Below the pieces are notes generated by a model. It worked only from the letters and a program-made list of their open reading frames with translations. It was not told the DNA's origin and did not search any database. The translations under genes and the position numbers were made by a program. Shown here piece by piece: positions 42,632 to 51,401 of a DNA stretch of 64,000 bases. This DNA is from Veillonella sp. (lineage in GTDB: Bacteria; Bacillota; Negativicutes; Veillonellales; Veillonellaceae), in the NCBI RefSeq assembly GCF_018364065.1, contig NZ_JAGZMO010000001.1, forward strand, positions 186,001-250,000. The letters are read 5' to 3'. Each line of letters begins with the position of its first letter. The stretch's first letter is position 1.

Positions 42632-45460
42632 ATGGGTATGGTATTAAGAAAAGACTATGACACCTTTGTAATTGAAGCAAAGAAGATTTGTCCTGATCGC
42701 GTATTTACCGATTATTTATTACGCTATGCGTACGGCATTGATGCATCATGCTACAGCTATTTGCCAAAAGTAGTGGTGAAGGCACACAATGAAGCGGAAG
42801 TTATTCAACTCGTTTTATTGGCTAACCGTTGCGGTACACCGGTTACATTCCGTGCGGCCGGCAGTTCCTTATCCGGTCAGGCATCCAGTGAAGATGTGTT
42901 AATCGTTGCCAATGACGGCTTCAAAGACGTAACTGTTTTAGAAGGGGGCAACGCCATTCGTTTGGGTTGCGGCGTTATCGGCATTGATGCCAATGATGCA
43001 TTGGTTCAATATGGCAAGAAAATCGGTCCTGATCCGGCTACATTGGCTACAGCATTAGTTGGTGGTATTTTAAATAATAACTCCAGCGGTATGTGCTGCG
43101 GTACTGCGCAAAACTCGTACCAGACAATTCGTTCCCTGCGCGTTGTATTGGCTGACGGTACTGTACTTGATACAGGCAATGAAGCCAGCGTAAAAAGCTT
43201 CTTACAGACTCATAAAGCCTTAGTAGAAGACTTATTGAGCTTGCGTAGCCATATTATGGAAGACAGCGACCTGGTTGATTTAATTCGCCGTAAATACAAG
43301 ATTAAAAATACAACCGGTTACAGCATTAACACCTTAGTAGACTTCCACGATATTGTAGACATTTTAAACCACATCTTTATCGGCAGTGAAGGTACCTTGG
43401 GCTTCGTAAGCGAAGTAACTTACAACTGCGTAGATGATGTAAAACATAAAGGCTGCGGCCTCTTATTCTTCGAAAAATTGAGCGACGCTTCCAGAGCCGT
43501 TGTGGCATTGGCAGGCATGAGCCGCGAAGTAGTTGTAGCTGCGGAAATGATGGACTATCTAAGCTTGAAGAGCGTTCAGCAGTTACCGGAAGTGCCAAGC
43601 TTCGTACGCGACGTTCCGGAAGGAACCAGCTGTATTTTATTCCAGTCTGAAAGCGCTGATGAAGCAACCTTGGATAAAAACCTGGAATACATTAAAGAGC
43701 AGTTGAAAGATATTCCTACAGCCATTCCAAGCTTATATTCCAAAGATGCAGCTGAATATAATCACTGGTGGATGATCCGTAAGGGCTTATTGCCAATCGC
43801 TGCGGGCTTACGCCGTTCCGGTACAACTGTAATTACGGAAGACGTTTGCTTCAAAATTGACGATTTTACCGACGGTATCGAAATGATCACCGAATTATTC
43901 CATAAATACGATTTCGTAGACAGCGGCATTATCTTCGGTCATGCTTTAAGTGGTAACGTTCACTTTATCATTACACCTAACTTCAACGAACAACGCGAAA
44001 TGGATAACTTCGCCGGTCTCGTAAAAGAAATGGCGGAACGTGTAGCCGGTGTAGAAGGCTCCATTAAAGCGGAACATGGTACAGGCCGCATGGTGGCACC
44101 ATTCATCGAATTGGAATGGGGTAAGAAAGCATATGCCGTAAACCGCCGTATTAAAGAAATCTTTGATCCATCCGGACTGTTAAACCCTGATGTAATCATC
44201 ACTGATGATCCTGACATTTACAAGAAAAACTTGAAGGCAATGACCGAAATCGATCCATTGTTCAATATGTGTATGGAATGCGGTTTCTGTGAAAAACATT
44301 GTCCAAGCCGTAATTTGACATTAACACCTCGTCAACGTATTTCCTTAGTTCGTGAGGAACAACGCCTCTTAAAAGAAGGCAATACAGCGATGGCGGAAGA
44401 CCTGAAGAAGGGCTACGAATATTACGGTGTTGACACTTGTGCCGCATGTTCCATGTGTTCTCAGTTATGTCCACTTGGCATTGATACAGCACAAATCGCC
44501 ATTTCCTTACGTAAAATCGATCCTAAGGGTCGTCCGTTAGCTAAAGCATTGTACAATAACTTCAGTACAACAATTAAGGCGGCCAAAGTAGGTGCCACAT
44601 TGGGTGGTGCAGCCGGTGCCATTGCTACGAAAGCTTTATTATCCAAGATTAGTGCCGATGCACATAAGATTACAGGTTTAACACCATATGTGCCATCAAC
44701 TATGCCTAAAGCTAACACTTACACGTTGAAGAATAAACGTAATCCTGAATATCAACGCAATGTAGTATACTTCAGCACTTGTGCCAACCGTGCATTCCGT
44801 CAGAACCAAGGTTACAACGATACACGCAGCTTGCAGCAAGTATTCGAAAGCTTATGTGATAAAGCAGGTTACAATGTAATTTATCCTGATCACATCGAAA
44901 ATCTCTGCTGTGGCTTGAGCTTCGAAAACTACGAAGAAATCGATAGAAAAGCATTGGCTGACTTGACAGCGGCCTTAACAAAAGCCAGCGAAGGCGGGGT
45001 ATATCCGATTGTAATCGACCATTCCGCATGCTTCAACCATGCATTCAAACACATTAAAGGTTTGAAGATTCTTGATATTTCCGAATTCTTGTATACAATC
45101 TTACCTAACTTGGAAATTACGAAATGCGACGAATCAGTTATCGTACATAAACAATGTAAGATTAAAACATTAGGCAAACAACAATACATTGAAGATTTAG
45201 CCCGTGCATGTACTGATAAAGTATTCAACATTAAGAGCTTTGCATGTTGCGGCTTTGCCGGTCAAAAAGGTTTCTTTACACCTGAATTGAATAAATCGTC
45301 CACAAAAGACTTGGCTGCTGAAATTAAATCCTATGGTTGTACCTTAGGCGTAAGTTCCAGTTCAACTTGTGAAATCGGTTTAGGCGAAAATGGCGGCATT
45401 CCATTTGTAAGCATTGCATACTTATTGGATCGCTGCGCATCTAAGAAGTTCCCATACTAA
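42632..45460 (+). CDS. FAD- and [4Fe-4S]-containing D-lactate dehydrogenase-like oxidoreductase
   Basis: A 942-residue fusion of a GlcD/DLD-type flavoprotein with a GlcF-type Fe-S subunit. The FAD domain (about 40-260) has TFRAAGSSLSGQASSEDVL and GGILNNNSSGMCCGT; an FAD-oxidase C domain follows to about 530. Two ferredoxin clusters are at about 545-560 (CMECGFCEKHCPS) and 603-617 (CAACSMCSQLCPLG). Two CCG modules follow at about 759 and 872 (CCGLSF, CCGFAG). Oxidation of D-lactate or another 2-hydroxyacid to the quinone pool is expected, which fits a lactate-fermenting Negativicute. Start ATG 42632 follows GGAGG; the GTG at 42596 precedes that site. Confidence 0.88.
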   Translation: MGMVLRKDYDTFVIEAKKICPDRVFTDYLLRYAYGIDASCYSYLPKVVVKAHNEAEVIQLVLLANRCGTPVTFRAAGSSLSGQASSEDVLIVANDGFKDVTVLEGGNAIRLGCGVIGIDANDALVQYGKKIGPDPATLATALVGGILNNNSSGMCCGTAQNSYQTIRSLRVVLADGTVLDTGNEASVKSFLQTHKALVEDLLSLRSHIMEDSDLVDLIRRKYKIKNTTGYSINTLVDFHDIVDILNHIFIGSEGTLGFVSEVTYNCVDDVKHKGCGLLFFEKLSDASRAVVALAGMSREVVVAAEMMDYLSLKSVQQLPEVPSFVRDVPEGTSCILFQSESADEATLDKNLEYIKEQLKDIPTAIPSLYSKDAAEYNHWWMIRKGLLPIAAGLRRSGTTVITEDVCFKIDDFTDGIEMITELFHKYDFVDSGIIFGHALSGNVHFIITPNFNEQREMDNFAGLVKEMAERVAGVEGSIKAEHGTGRMVAPFIELEWGKKAYAVNRRIKEIFDPSGLLNPDVIITDDPDIYKKNLKAMTEIDPLFNMCMECGFCEKHCPSRNLTLTPRQRISLVREEQRLLKEGNTAMAEDLKKGYEYYGVDTCAACSMCSQLCPLGIDTAQIAISLRKIDPKGRPLAKALYNNFSTTIKAAKVGATLGGAAGAIATKALLSKISADAHKITGLTPYVPSTMPKANTYTLKNKRNPEYQRNVVYFSTCANRAFRQNQGYNDTRSLQQVFESLCDKAGYNVIYPDHIENLCCGLSFENYEEIDRKALADLTAALTKASEGGVYPIVIDHSACFNHAFKHIKGLKILDISEFLYTILPNLEITKCDESVIVHKQCKIKTLGKQQYIEDLARACTDKVFNIKSFACCGFAGQKGFFTPELNKSSTKDLAAEIKSYGCTLGVSSSSTCEIGLGENGGIPFVSIAYLLDRCASKKFPY

Positions 45461-45495
45461 TTAGTATTATAGAATTAGTTAGTATCATAGAATTA
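45461..45495. repeat. Two tandem 17/18-base repeats after the dehydrogenase gene
   Basis: ttagtattatagaatta at 45461 and ttagtatcatagaatta at 45479 are identical except for one base and lie directly after the stop codon. Confidence 0.8.
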
Positions 45496-45581
45496 GATGG
45501 TGTAGATTGAATGTAGTATAACTTACTGGCTAAATTACACGGTTATACACATTATAGGTAAAACTTAATATGGGCCCGGAA

Positions 45582-45610
45582 TTGACACTTTTTCGGACCT
45601 GTGATAAAAT
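45582..45610 (+). promoter_or_regulatory. Near-consensus promoter of the tyrosine recombinase gene
   Basis: TTGACA at 45582-45587, a 17-base spacer and TAAAAT at 45605-45610. The start point would be near 45617, inside the palindrome described next. Confidence 0.8.
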
Positions 45611-45648
45611 TACTTCCGATAACGATATATTATCGGAAGTAATTTTTT
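45606..45648. promoter_or_regulatory. 17-base perfect inverted repeat: terminator and possible recombinase site
   Basis: Arms 45606-45622 and 45630-45646 are perfectly complementary around the 7-base centre cgatata. The inner 11 bases of each arm (ACTTCCGATAA and TTATCGGAAGT) have the arm length of XerC/XerD sites. The left one closely resembles the XerC half of Firmicutes dif. It is followed by a T-run, so it also qualifies as a terminator for the upstream dehydrogenase gene. It overlaps the recombinase promoter start region. Confidence 0.6.
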
Positions 45649-45675
45649 ATTAAAAAATAAGAGAGGTACGTCAAA

Positions 45676-46665
45676 ATGGCTTCAAATAAGCATTTCTACC
45701 TACGTTCTAACGAAATACTCATGGCCAGCTCCAAACTCTCCCAAAAAGCGAAACAAAGTATTCTCCTATCTAAATCGGAAAATACAATCAACGCTTACGA
45801 GTCTGACTGGTACGATTTTGTATATTGGTGTGAATCTCATAAGACAGATTATTTCCCGGCCACACCGGAAACCATCGTTAACTATATTAACGATTTAGCT
45901 GACAATGCCAAGGCTAATACCATATCACGTCGCATTAGCGCCATTTCTGAAAACTTTAACGCTTCAGGCCTTGCCGACAATCCTTGTAAATCTTCCTTGG
46001 TTAAATCCGCCCTTCGCGGTATTCGCCGTTTAAAAGGCACTTACCAACAAGGCAAGACTCCAATCCTCTTAGATGACCTGGAAGACATTTTTAAGGAAAT
46101 GGAGACCTTGGATATGCCGGAGCTTTTAAAACTTCGGGATAAGGCCATTCTCCTCGTGGGCTTTATGGGCGCCTTCCGCCGCAGCGAATTAAGCGCTATT
46201 ACGGTGGAAAACCTTACATTCTCACCACAAGGCGTAGAAATCTTCCTGGACAGTTCAAAAGCCGACCAAGAAGGCCAAGGTGAAGTTGTAGCCATCCCAT
46301 TTATCGAAAACGCTGAATTTTGCGCTGTAAGGGCCCTCAAAGACTGGCTCAGGTATTCTGGTATTAAAACCGGTCCAATTTTCAGAGGTTTTACGAAGAA
46401 TATGAGCCTTCGCAAGACTGCCATCAGCGATAAAAGCATTGCCGAAATTGTTAAGAAATATGTAAGCCTTATCGGATTGGATCCGAACATGTATGGCGCA
46501 CACAGTTTGCGTCACGGATTTGCCACGACGGCCGCAGCCTATGGCGTTGAAGAACGTAACATTATGCGTCAAACACGCCATCATAGCGTCAATATGGTAC
46601 GTCGTTACATTAACGAAGCCAATCGCTTCGAAAATAACGCGATCAATACAATCTTTAAGAGATAA
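45676..46665 (+). CDS. Orphan tyrosine recombinase (XerC/D-like integrase)
   Basis: A 329-residue site-specific recombinase. Residues about 20-125 form a SAM-like core-binding domain (SENTINAYESDWYDFVYWCE). The catalytic domain (about 135-320) keeps every active-site residue: Arg in FRRSELSAI, Lys in DSSKAD, His-X-X-Arg in HSLRHGFATTA, His in TRHHSVNMVRRYI and the nucleophile Tyr in RRYI. No excisionase, prophage or transposon genes flank it, so it is a stand-alone recombinase. It could act at the adjacent palindrome, at dif, or at distant invertible loci. ATG 45676 follows a GAGAGG site. Confidence 0.9.
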   Translation: MASNKHFYLRSNEILMASSKLSQKAKQSILLSKSENTINAYESDWYDFVYWCESHKTDYFPATPETIVNYINDLADNAKANTISRRISAISENFNASGLADNPCKSSLVKSALRGIRRLKGTYQQGKTPILLDDLEDIFKEMETLDMPELLKLRDKAILLVGFMGAFRRSELSAITVENLTFSPQGVEIFLDSSKADQEGQGEVVAIPFIENAEFCAVRALKDWLRYSGIKTGPIFRGFTKNMSLRKTAISDKSIAEIVKKYVSLIGLDPNMYGAHSLRHGFATTAAAYGVEERNIMRQTRHHSVNMVRRYINEANRFENNAINTIFKR

Positions 46666-46784
46666 TATATTCAAGACTTCAGAGATATTCTTAATTAAGA
46701 CCGTACAGATATTTTCAATCTTGAATATCAACTTTATTATATAAGTTGTTATATAGAAATTTGAATAGATCCTTATATGGAAAT

Positions 46785-46821
46785 AAAAAAGGAATTCACA
46801 AGCCGCTTGCGAATTCCTTTT
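46785..46821. terminator. Bidirectional terminator between convergent genes
   Basis: aaaaaaggaattc and gaattcctttt form a stem of about 11 pairs with a 13-base loop, with A and T runs on both sides. Confidence 0.82.
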
Positions 46822-46899
46822 ACCATATTCAATTGTCCTATATACACAGTATCCGTCATTTGGCTGTACTGAATATAACAAGTTAATTTTTCTTAATCA

Positions 46900-46931
46900 A
46901 AACATATAGCGCTGTAAACATATAGTACTGT
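46900..46931. repeat. Two tandem 16-base repeats
   Basis: aaacatatagcgctgt at 46900 and aaacatatagtactgt at 46916 are adjacent and differ at two positions. Confidence 0.8.
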
Positions 46932-46988
46932 TTAATATGTTTAATAACATATATAACGCATTATTACTTTGTTCGTTATTATGTTCGA

Positions 46989-47300
46989 TTAATCATTTCT
47001 GGCCATATAGCCGTTAGCATTTACATGATTCTGAATTGTTGGAACCTTGATTTGACTGCCCGGAGTTAACACTACGGAGTCATCAAGTCCGTTTAAACTT
47101 TTCATTGCATGAATCACTTCACGCACATCAACAGTATTATTGGAATTCGCTGCCGCTATATCCCATAAAGTGTCACCGCTTTTAACAGTAACAACTTTAA
47201 CATTATGTACATCAATCTGCTGCGCAGATGTATTCGTCATAAAAAAGCCAATTAAAAGGGTGAAACACATGCTTAGCGCTATTAACAAATCTTTTCTCAT
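46989..47300 (-). CDS. LysM-domain protein, YneA-like SOS cell-division inhibitor
   Basis: A 103-residue protein with an N-terminal signal or anchor helix (LLIALSMCFTLLIGFFM) and a LysM peptidoglycan-binding module (VKVVTVKSGDTLWDIAAANS, ending PGSQIKVPTI). Size, architecture and divergent placement from lexA match YneA of Bacillus, which blocks division after DNA damage. Several LexA-type boxes lie in the shared promoter region. The start at 47300 is chosen because GAGG precedes it by about 9 bases; the longer ATG at 47333 has its site too close. Confidence 0.8.
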   Translation of the reverse strand: MRKDLLIALSMCFTLLIGFFMTNTSAQQIDVHNVKVVTVKSGDTLWDIAAANSNNTVDVREVIHAMKSLNGLDDSVVLTPGSQIKVPTIQNHVNANGYMARND

Positions 47301-47395
47301 AAGTACTCGCCTCACTATATTATTCACTGACATAGCCTCATCTCTTTACTCGTCTTTTCTTGACTCTTATTCGGCTATCATCGACTCACTAACAT

Positions 47396-47505
47396 CGAAC
47401 ATTTAATTTAGAATGTATGTTCTCTTACAATGAAATTATAACACACGAATAAATGTTCGGTCAATAGTATTTTCGAACATTTATTTGACAACTTTCAAAT
47501 GTTCG
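47396..47505. promoter_or_regulatory. Cluster of LexA (SOS) boxes
   Basis: Five 14-base matches to the Gram-positive SOS pattern CGAAC-N4-GTTCG lie in the yneA-lexA gap: CGAACATTTAATTT (47396), AGAATGTATGTTCT (47410), CGAATAAATGTTCG (47446), CGAACATTTATTTG (47474) and CTTTCAAATGTTCG (47492). The third is the best match. The fourth overlaps the lexA -35, and the fifth lies in the spacer of the lexA promoter, which suits autorepression. Confidence 0.8.
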
Positions 47506-47514
47506 ATTTATAAT
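47485..47514 (+). promoter_or_regulatory. lexA promoter
   Basis: TTGACA at 47485-47490 and TATAAT at 47509-47514, spacer 18 bases, overlapped by two LexA-type boxes. The leader is about 140 bases and AT-rich, with repeated cttagatt segments. Confidence 0.8.
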
Positions 47515-47662
47515 AATACTATAGTATAAAATATAATTGATTATTTAGTGCTTATTATTAAAGTGATTTATAAAGTGACTTAGATTCTTATCGTAGAACA
47601 GATTTTATAGTAACTTAGATTTTATATATTCTTTTGTTTTCAATGAATGCGAGGGTTTTATT

Positions 47663-48346
47663 TTGAGACGTCCGGCTACCGATATAAATTCCAAACAAAA
47701 ACGTATATTAGACTACATCACCGAGTGTTTACAGACGAATTACCGCTGTCCCAGTGTGCGCGAGATCTGCACGTACATGGGCCTCAGCTCCACTTCTACT
47801 GTGCAAAGCCATCTAAATACATTAGAACGTTTCGGATATATTACACGTGATAATAACAAGAACCGTTCCATCACTGTTGTGGGTATGCAGGAACGTTTGG
47901 CTCCTTCTGTGGCGGTTTCAGAAGATAAACAGGTTACGTCCTCCGAAACCTTTGAAATGCTGCAATCCAAGCTCCGCAATGTACCTCTTATCGGTACCGT
48001 TCAGGCCGGCTTGCCTGTTACAGCCATTCAAAATCAGGAATCTGTAGTGCCTTTGCCGCTCTCTTTAATCGGTAACTCCGAGTGCTTCTTGTTGCGCGTA
48101 CGTGGCGAATCCATGCGTGATATCGGCATGTATGAAGGCGATTTACTCATCGTCCGCAATCAATCTACGGCCAACAATGGTGATATTGTAGTAGCCCTTA
48201 TCGACGACGAAGCAACCGTAAAACGCTTCTATCGTGAACCGGACCGCATTCGTTTACAGCCGGAAAACAGCGAATTTGAACCTATTTACACAAAGAACTG
48301 CGTCATCGAAGGCAAAGTTATCGGTCTTATTCGCGATCATATTTAA
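47663..48346 (+). CDS. lexA: SOS repressor LexA
   Basis: A 227-residue repressor of DNA damage genes that cleaves itself when RecA is activated. The winged-helix domain (1-72) contains SVREICTYMGLSSTSTVQSH. The linker is longer than usual (about 73-105). The cleavage site is Ala115-Gly116 in GTVQAG, and the catalytic pair is Ser150 in RGESMRDIGMYEGDLL and Lys187 in DEATVKRFY. Translation starts at TTG 47663, with GAGGG 9 bases before; no ATG or GTG is in frame at a suitable place. Confidence 0.96.
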   Translation: MRRPATDINSKQKRILDYITECLQTNYRCPSVREICTYMGLSSTSTVQSHLNTLERFGYITRDNNKNRSITVVGMQERLAPSVAVSEDKQVTSSETFEMLQSKLRNVPLIGTVQAGLPVTAIQNQESVVPLPLSLIGNSECFLLRVRGESMRDIGMYEGDLLIVRNQSTANNGDIVVALIDDEATVKRFYREPDRIRLQPENSEFEPIYTKNCVIEGKVIGLIRDHI

Positions 48347-48397
48347 ACGTATTCTTACGCTATATTTTACCCTTGCATACACCTACTAATTAAAACC

Positions 48398-48428
48398 AGG
48401 CTATCCAAAGTTATTGGATAGTCTTTTT
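48398..48428 (+). terminator. lexA terminator
   Basis: aggctatccaa and ttggatagtct form an 11-pair stem (one G-T pair) with a 5-base loop, followed by T6. Confidence 0.85.
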
Positions 48429-48502
48429 TATGTTAAAACTTTTCTTATATTAAAACTCTATTATATAGAACAAACTAAAATTATCTTAATTTCACGAAAA
48501 TC

Positions 48503-48562
48503 AAAAAGCGAACACTTGTTTGTCTGAGATATTTTCTCTTAAGTAAACAAGTGTTCGCTTTT
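48503..48562 (-). terminator. Terminator of the dapB-asd-dapA operon
   Basis: aaaagcgaacacttgttt and aaacaagtgttcgctttt are perfectly complementary 18-base arms with a 23-base loop, lying between the convergent lexA and dapA. Confidence 0.82.
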
Positions 48563-48589
48563 ATTTTTATAGCTAATATTGTAACGTTC

Positions 48590-49471
48590 TTATTTAATAT
48601 ACGGTGCAATGGCTGCATCAACTACAGCTGCTTCGCTGTCTGTAGGTTCACACATTGGTAAATGGAATGGACCTGCCGGTAATCCCATTTTGCGTACTGC
48701 ATATTTTACAGGGATTGGATTTGTAGTTACGAACATAGCTTTAAATACAGGTTGTAACTGTTCGTTAATAGCTTTTGCTTTTTCCACATCCCCTGCTTCA
48801 TAGGCCTGAATCATTTCGTTCATTTCTTTGCCTACCACATGGGCCGCTACGGAGATAACGCCTAAACCGCCAATGGCTACCATAGGCAATGTTAACGCAT
48901 CGTCACCGCTGTAGATCATAAAGTCTTCAGGCAATAAATGGTAAATGCGCTGTGCTACGGAAATATCGCCGCTCGCTTCTTTAACGGCACGAATATTAGG
49001 ACATGCTTCGTTAAGCTGGGCAATTGTTTCAGGTGTAATACCTGCACCGGTACGGCCGGGCACATTATACACGATAATAGGCAATGTAGTTGCTTCCGCA
49101 ATGGCTTTAAAATGAAGGAATAAGCCACGTTGGTTAGGTTTGTTGTAATAAGGAACTACGGCCATTACCGCATGCACGCCTGTCTGAGCAGCGCGTTTTG
49201 TAAATTCCACGGAGAGTGCCGTATTATTGGAACCTGTATTGGCTACAATGGTTCCCTGTTGACCACATTCACGGGCAATCAGCTCGAACAGTTTTAATTT
49301 ATCTTCATTGTCAACGGTTGGACTTTCACCGGTTGTACCACAAACAATGAGTCCGTCAGACCCGTTTGCCAATAAATATTTTGCCAGCGTTACCGCTCCG
49401 TCAAAATCCACGGCACCGTCTGCCGTAAATGGCGTAACCATAGCTGTTAATACACGACCTAAAGATTGCAT
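48590..49471 (-). CDS. dapA: 4-hydroxy-tetrahydrodipicolinate synthase
   Basis: A 293-residue aldolase condensing pyruvate and aspartate semialdehyde, the first committed step of the diaminopimelate/lysine pathway. It has VTPFTADGAVDFD, CGTTGESPTVDNEDK, AVVPYYNKPNQRGL, NVPGRTGAG and the Schiff-base lysine in IRAVKEASGD. It is last in the dapB-asd-dapA transcript, 20 bases after asd. Confidence 0.97.
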   Translation of the reverse strand: MQSLGRVLTAMVTPFTADGAVDFDGAVTLAKYLLANGSDGLIVCGTTGESPTVDNEDKLKLFELIARECGQQGTIVANTGSNNTALSVEFTKRAAQTGVHAVMAVVPYYNKPNQRGLFLHFKAIAEATTLPIIVYNVPGRTGAGITPETIAQLNEACPNIRAVKEASGDISVAQRIYHLLPEDFMIYSGDDALTLPMVAIGGLGVISVAAHVVGKEMNEMIQAYEAGDVEKAKAINEQLQPVFKAMFVTTNPIPVKYAVRKMGLPAGPFHLPMCEPTDSEAAVVDAAIAPYIK

Positions 49472-49491
49472 AGAATTACCTCCTATGGAAA

Positions 49492-50523
49492 TTAAAAGTT
49501 TTGTTTTTCAACGATATATTCCGCAATTTGAAGTGCATTTAATGCGGCACCCTTGCGAATCTGATCCCCTACAATCCAGAAGTTCATGCCCTTGTCGTTA
49601 TATAAGTCTTTACGGATACGTCCGATTTCACAGTCATTTTGATTGGATGTATATAAAGGCATAGGATATTCCTGTGCACTTGGATTATCTTTTACAATCA
49701 GACCCGGGAATTTTTCACAGGCCGCTCTGAAATCAGCTACGCTTACCGGTTCTTCCGTTTCTACGAGCACAGATTCTGAATGGGAACGATATACAGGGAT
49801 TCGAATGGTGGTCGGCACGATCTGAATGGTATCATCGTGCAAGATTTTGTGAGTTTCGTTCACCATTTTCATCTCTTCCTTAGTATAATCATTATCCAGG
49901 AATATATCAATCTGAGGAATTACATTAAAGGCGATTGGATAATGTTTTTTATCCGATGCGCATGGAAGAATATTGGCTACCGGTTCCTTGCCTGCCAAAT
50001 AATCATTTACCTGGTTGGTCAATTCATCAATTCCTTCTTTACCGGCACCGGATACGGCCTGATAAGTACTTACAACAATACGTTTGATTGGAGATAAGTC
50101 ATGAAGCGGTTTCAAGCCTAAGGCCATGATGATTGTAGAACAGTTCGGATTGGCAATAATACCTTTATGGGTATCAATATCTTCCGGATTTACTTCAGGC
50201 ACAACTAACGGTACATTCGGATCCATACGGAATGCACTGGAGTTGTCAATAACGATGGCGCCGCGTTTTACTGCTTTCGGAGCCAAGGTCTTCGAGATAG
50301 ATCCGCCTGCAAACAAAGCAATATCGATGTTTTCAAAGGATTCAGGCTTTGCTTCTTCTACCACATATGTCTTGCCGGCCACTTCCAATTCCTTACCGGC
50401 CGAACGAGCTGATGCTAATAATTTTAAACTTTCGAATGGGAAATTACGTTCTTCAATTAAAGTAATAAATTCCTGTCCTACGGCGCCTGTGGCACCTAAA
50501 ATAGCTACACGTGGTTTTCTCAT
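49492..50523 (-). CDS. asd: Aspartate-semialdehyde dehydrogenase
   Basis: A 343-residue NADPH-dependent enzyme reducing aspartyl phosphate. It begins RVAILGATGAVGQEFI; the catalytic cysteine is in IANPNCSTIIMALGL, and the histidine region is RIPVYRSHSESVLVET. It supplies the substrate of DapA and lies between dapB and dapA. Confidence 0.97.
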   Translation of the reverse strand: MRKPRVAILGATGAVGQEFITLIEERNFPFESLKLLASARSAGKELEVAGKTYVVEEAKPESFENIDIALFAGGSISKTLAPKAVKRGAIVIDNSSAFRMDPNVPLVVPEVNPEDIDTHKGIIANPNCSTIIMALGLKPLHDLSPIKRIVVSTYQAVSGAGKEGIDELTNQVNDYLAGKEPVANILPCASDKKHYPIAFNVIPQIDIFLDNDYTKEEMKMVNETHKILHDDTIQIVPTTIRIPVYRSHSESVLVETEEPVSVADFRAACEKFPGLIVKDNPSAQEYPMPLYTSNQNDCEIGRIRKDLYNDKGMNFWIVGDQIRKGAALNALQIAEYIVEKQNF

Positions 50524-50554
50524 ATCTATCTCTCCCTATAATAATTAATTTACT

Positions 50555-51352
50555 TTACAAATAATGCTCCAAGCCGTAAACAAGGCCTTTCTTCTCAGCA
50601 ATTTTCTTGCAGGCCAATACGACGCCCGGCATAAAGGATAAACGACTCAATGAATCATGGCGAATCGTCAGGGTTTCATCGTAACCGCCAAATAATACTT
50701 CCTGATGCGCTACATAACCTGGCAGACGAACGCTGTGAATAGTCACATCATCTACCTTGGCACCGCGTGCACCCGGTAAACTTTCTCGGGTTAAATCTTC
50801 CGCTGCCGTTGCACCGGCGGCCGCCTTAGCTTCATTGATAAGCTTAGCGGTCAATACGGCTGTACCGGATGGCGCATCGTACTTGTGGTTATGATGAAGT
50901 TCAATAATTTCCACATTTGGGAAATAAGGAGCCAGCTCAGCCGCTGTTTTCATCATCATAACGGCACCGAGTGAAAAGTTTGGTGCTACCAGACAGTTTG
51001 CACCGGTTCGTTCGCCAATTTTAGCCAATTCTTCACGTTGTTCCGCAGTTAAACCGGTAGTACCGATAACCATGTGAACCCCCGCTTCAAGAACGGTCTT
51101 GGCATTTTCAAAAATAACGGCCGGCGAAGTAAAATCAACGATTACGTCAGGCTTTCGCTTAGAAAGGGCCTCAGTTAACGAAGTATCAATGGCTATCCCA
51201 AGCTCCTCAATACCGGCCATAAGACCTACGTCTTTACCGGCGGCGCTGGGATCAATGCCACCCACTAAGGTAAGGTCTTTATCGGCATGCACCGCTTTTA
51301 CGACTTCGCGGCCCATCTTGCCGGTTGTACCACATACCATTACTGTTGTCAT
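50555..51352 (-). CDS. dapB: 4-hydroxy-tetrahydrodipicolinate reductase
   Basis: A 265-residue NAD(P)H-dependent reductase. It starts TVMVCGTTGKMGREVVKA; VIGTTGLT and APNFSLGAV follow, and the family signature IIELHHNHKYDAPSGTA holds the catalytic His and Lys. It is the first gene of the operon, preceded by a leader with a terminator-like hairpin. Confidence 0.97.
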   Translation of the reverse strand: MTTVMVCGTTGKMGREVVKAVHADKDLTLVGGIDPSAAGKDVGLMAGIEELGIAIDTSLTEALSKRKPDVIVDFTSPAVIFENAKTVLEAGVHMVIGTTGLTAEQREELAKIGERTGANCLVAPNFSLGAVMMMKTAAELAPYFPNVEIIELHHNHKYDAPSGTAVLTAKLINEAKAAAGATAAEDLTRESLPGARGAKVDDVTIHSVRLPGYVAHQEVLFGGYDETLTIRHDSLSRLSFMPGVVLACKKIAEKKGLVYGLEHYL

Positions 51353-51368
51353 TTTAATCCCTCCTAAG

Positions 51369-51401
51369 AAAAAAGATCAGCGGATTAGCTACCACTGATC
51401 T
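51369..51401 (-). terminator. Leader hairpin/attenuator before dapB
   Basis: Read on the minus strand, agatcagtgg and ccgctgatct form a 10-pair stem with an 8-base loop followed by six T, ending just before the AGGAGGG ribosome site. A second small hairpin (taggtt / aaccta) abuts its 5' side. No lysine-riboswitch core is recognised. It looks like premature-termination control of the dap operon, but the sensing element is not visible. Confidence 0.55.

Larger units (their letters stand above)
46666..46988. other. AT-rich intergenic region between recombinase and YneA-like genes
   Basis: The 323-base gap holds a bidirectional terminator at 46785-46821 and two tandem 16-base repeats at 46900-46931. 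Two CGAAC half sites on the minus strand lie at 46972-46987, next to the YneA-like stop. No gene is visible. Confidence 0.6.

Noticed and set aside
45676..46665. Prophage or integrative element around the tyrosine recombinase.
   Set aside because: Flanking genes are chromosomal (dehydrogenase, SOS genes), with no tRNA, direct repeats of attachment type, or phage genes.
48508..48521. CGAACACTTGTTTG resembles a LexA box.
   Set aside because: It forms one arm of the perfect dapA terminator stem between two convergent genes, with no promoter nearby; the match is most simply chance within the hairpin.
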